Source: Pelargonium cotyledonis
Taxonomy: Eukaryota > Streptophyta > Magnoliopsida > Geraniales > Geraniaceae
DNA length: 26,083 bases
Direction of reading: 5' to 3'
NCBI GenBank assembly: GCA_036897625.1
Contig: JAYMTA010000611.1
Span: forward strand, 1-26,083
How positions within the stretch are numbered: position 1 is the first letter of the stretch; each line of letters begins with the position of its first letter. The notes under the pieces are model-generated. The model was given only the letters and a program-made list of their open reading frames with translations. It was not told the origin of the DNA and ran no database searches. The translations under genes were made by a program, and so were the position numbers. Below, one piece after another: positions 23,901 to 26,083 of the stretch.

Positions 23901-26083
23901 CGGTCATCAACAACCTCCATCACTCCCATGCGAATGGCCGGCTTCTAAACAGAGGTCATTTGGTGCCGCATCGCCTCAAAGTTCACCATAACCTGTGTGA
24001 GAAAGCGTCCCACAACCCTCCACGACCTGCAGCCTCCGTCTCCTTCCGCGACCACCACCACATCAATCTCAACTCCGCTAACCTCCTCTCCCGCGATCGA
24101 CAGCAATCGCATCTTCTTCTCTATTGCATGTTCCATTTCTGGTATGGAATCAATGGAAAACCGCTCGCCTGACAATGCAAAGCCTTCAATCGTCCCACCT
24201 AGCACCTGGAACTCTCTCCTCGCACTCCTCCTTATCGCCGCCGCAACTACAGAAATGGAACCAGCAAACCCTAAATGCCACAAAGCATACAAACCACTTT
24301 TTATAGAAGTGTAATTTATTAATTTTCTTTTACCACATAAGTGTAATATTATTATATTCATTTTCTTCATTGAAAGAGAAATTTAGCCAGATTTCAAATG
24401 TAATTATGATTATGTGCACAATATACAGAAAAAAAAAAAAGTTTAGCTAATATATTCATGTATTAACATTTACCCGCCCTAATGAATTTATGTATTATGT
24501 CTACATTTCATTTCATTTGTGATGTTTCAATCAACCAATTCCAACATTTCAAATCATTTACATTCCATACCACTGTACCAGTGTACAAACATAATATTTT
24601 TAGTTCTGCAAAATCTTAGTTTCTCAAATCTAAAACTCAATATATTCAGAATACATATATTTTAGACTCTCCAACCGAATCGATTGCTTGATATTTTCTT
24701 CTTCTAAAAAGTCTTCATATACACATCTCTGCAAAACTAAATGAATGACAAGTCTCCTAGGATATGACATAATGGTCGAAACACACATCTCTGTGTAAGA
24801 GGTCGTTGATATAACTTCTATTGCGTCGGGTGAAGTGAAGATTTGGGTTGAATGAGGAGAGCTATCCCTATAACGTAGCTCAACTCATAAAAATAATGAA
24901 GGGCAAAATTTGGTCCTATTTTACTAAATAGTATAGTGGAAAATGAGCTAAACCAACGACTCTAATTAAGATTTAGGGATTTGAGTGTGTGTTCCAAAAT
25001 TAGGCTATAATTTTTTGGATTGTCACTCCTAATATCGATTACATTTCACACATTGAACTTAGGGCACTAACAATGACACAATTTATTGTTTTACAAATAT
25101 TCTTGTTGGCTCCAAAATTCAGAAACTTCCAAGAACTTTTTGTTTTTATTCGTGGTCGACATGGAATAGTAGCGATTCAGATATTTTCAATGAAAATTCA
25201 ATTTGATCAAACAGATGTTATCTAAGAGCAAAAAGTTGTGATAGTTTGTACACCAAGAAATATTTTTGAATTAGGTCCCCACTTGTTTCAGTGGCCAAAA
25301 AATTTCTGCTTTTCTTTTTCTTCCTATGATAATCATACCAGAAAGACAAATGATTTAAATACGTAACTCACAAAGAAAAAAAATCATGTTAATTATAGGG
25401 ATAACCATTTTTTTGGTGCCCAAACTTTAAAAAAAAAACTTAATTTGGTGCCTAAACTTTTATTTCTCCCAATCTAGTACACACACTTCTAGTTCGTACC
25501 CAATTGAGTGCCTGTAGTATTATTTTATAACCAATCTAATTCCCACCGTCACCTCCCGTCATGTTGGCCGTTAATTTGCGCTGACGTGGAAAAGAAGCTG
25601 CGGAGGTGGACATTTTGTTGCAGACGTGGATAAGTTGGACACATACAACCTGCCACGTGTCAGATGATGTGTGAAAAAAAAAATTGAAAGTGAAAGCTCA
25701 TCGCGATCACGGTCGACGTCTGCGTTGCTTGCTTCATTGTGGACTGAGAGTAGAGACAGAACAGGAAGAGAGAGAGAAAGGAAGAGACTAGGGCTTTTGA
25801 TTCGTTGTTGATGGAGACACAAAGGTTGAAGATTGTCGGCCCTATCTTCATGTAGTTAGCTCAATCCAGGTAAGTGATGCTTAGTTTGATAATGATAATA
25901 AAGTAATGGGTTAATGGTTGTTCAATGTTTGAATCCCTGTTAATCAGTTTTGGGATTATTTCATTTAGGGTTTATGGTTTTGGAATGATAGTGTTCATGC
26001 TGTTAATATATTTAGGGTTTTGAGATTATTATATTTAGGGTTCTGTAAAATAAGTTTGCTTTAATGTATATTATATTAAGAAA

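Overview
This is nuclear DNA from a flowering plant, most likely a eudicot. The evidence is AT-rich intergenic and intronic sequence, many short GT-AG introns, plant-type LINE and Stowaway remnants, and three genes with clear plant protein homology. I lean towards an asterid from the flavour of the protein sequences, but the window alone cannot prove that. Nothing prokaryotic is present: no operon, CRISPR array, phage or plasmid module.

Layout. (1) Positions 1-600 are AT-rich promoter-side sequence with a decayed repeat. (2) About 600-12000, + strand, is a large gene with a 5'UTR exon and ten coding exons. I rebuilt it exon by exon to an 856-codon open frame. It matches the plant protein family that I recall as TRIPP (TRAPP-interacting plant protein, Arabidopsis At3g17900), a TRAPPII-associated trafficking factor. 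Its introns carry a Stowaway MITE (intron 1), a dead LINE 3' end (the 2.7-kb intron 4) and microsatellites. (3) About 12000-13810 is AT-rich spacer followed by a 5'-truncated LINE whose poly(A) ends about 115 bp upstream of the next gene's TATA box. (4) About 13927-17717, + strand, is a hypersensitive-induced reaction (HIR) protein gene with intact start, introns and splice sites, but two in-frame stops in its last exon. It is probably a pseudogene or a truncated allele. (5) About 18575-20981, - strand, is an intact six-exon gene for a 276-residue mitochondrial outer-membrane porin (VDAC). It is convergent with HIR. (6) About 21100-26083 is an accessory, transposon-rich tract. It holds a solo Stowaway end, a diverged tandem duplication, a foldback element with roughly 115-bp inverted arms, and a complete insertion of an ORF1-only LINE derivative flanked by a 17-bp target-site duplication. 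At the right edge there is what looks like the 5' leader exon of another + strand gene, downstream of a short-period repeat rich in ACGT elements.

The three genes do not form a pathway; they are neighbours on a chromosome (membrane trafficking, plasma-membrane defence scaffold, mitochondrial channel). The most notable observations are the HIR gene broken only in its last exon, the ORF1-only LINE with an unshifted frame and only transition-type stops, and the MULE-like foldback with possible captured sequence. I see no clearly new gene system and do not claim one.
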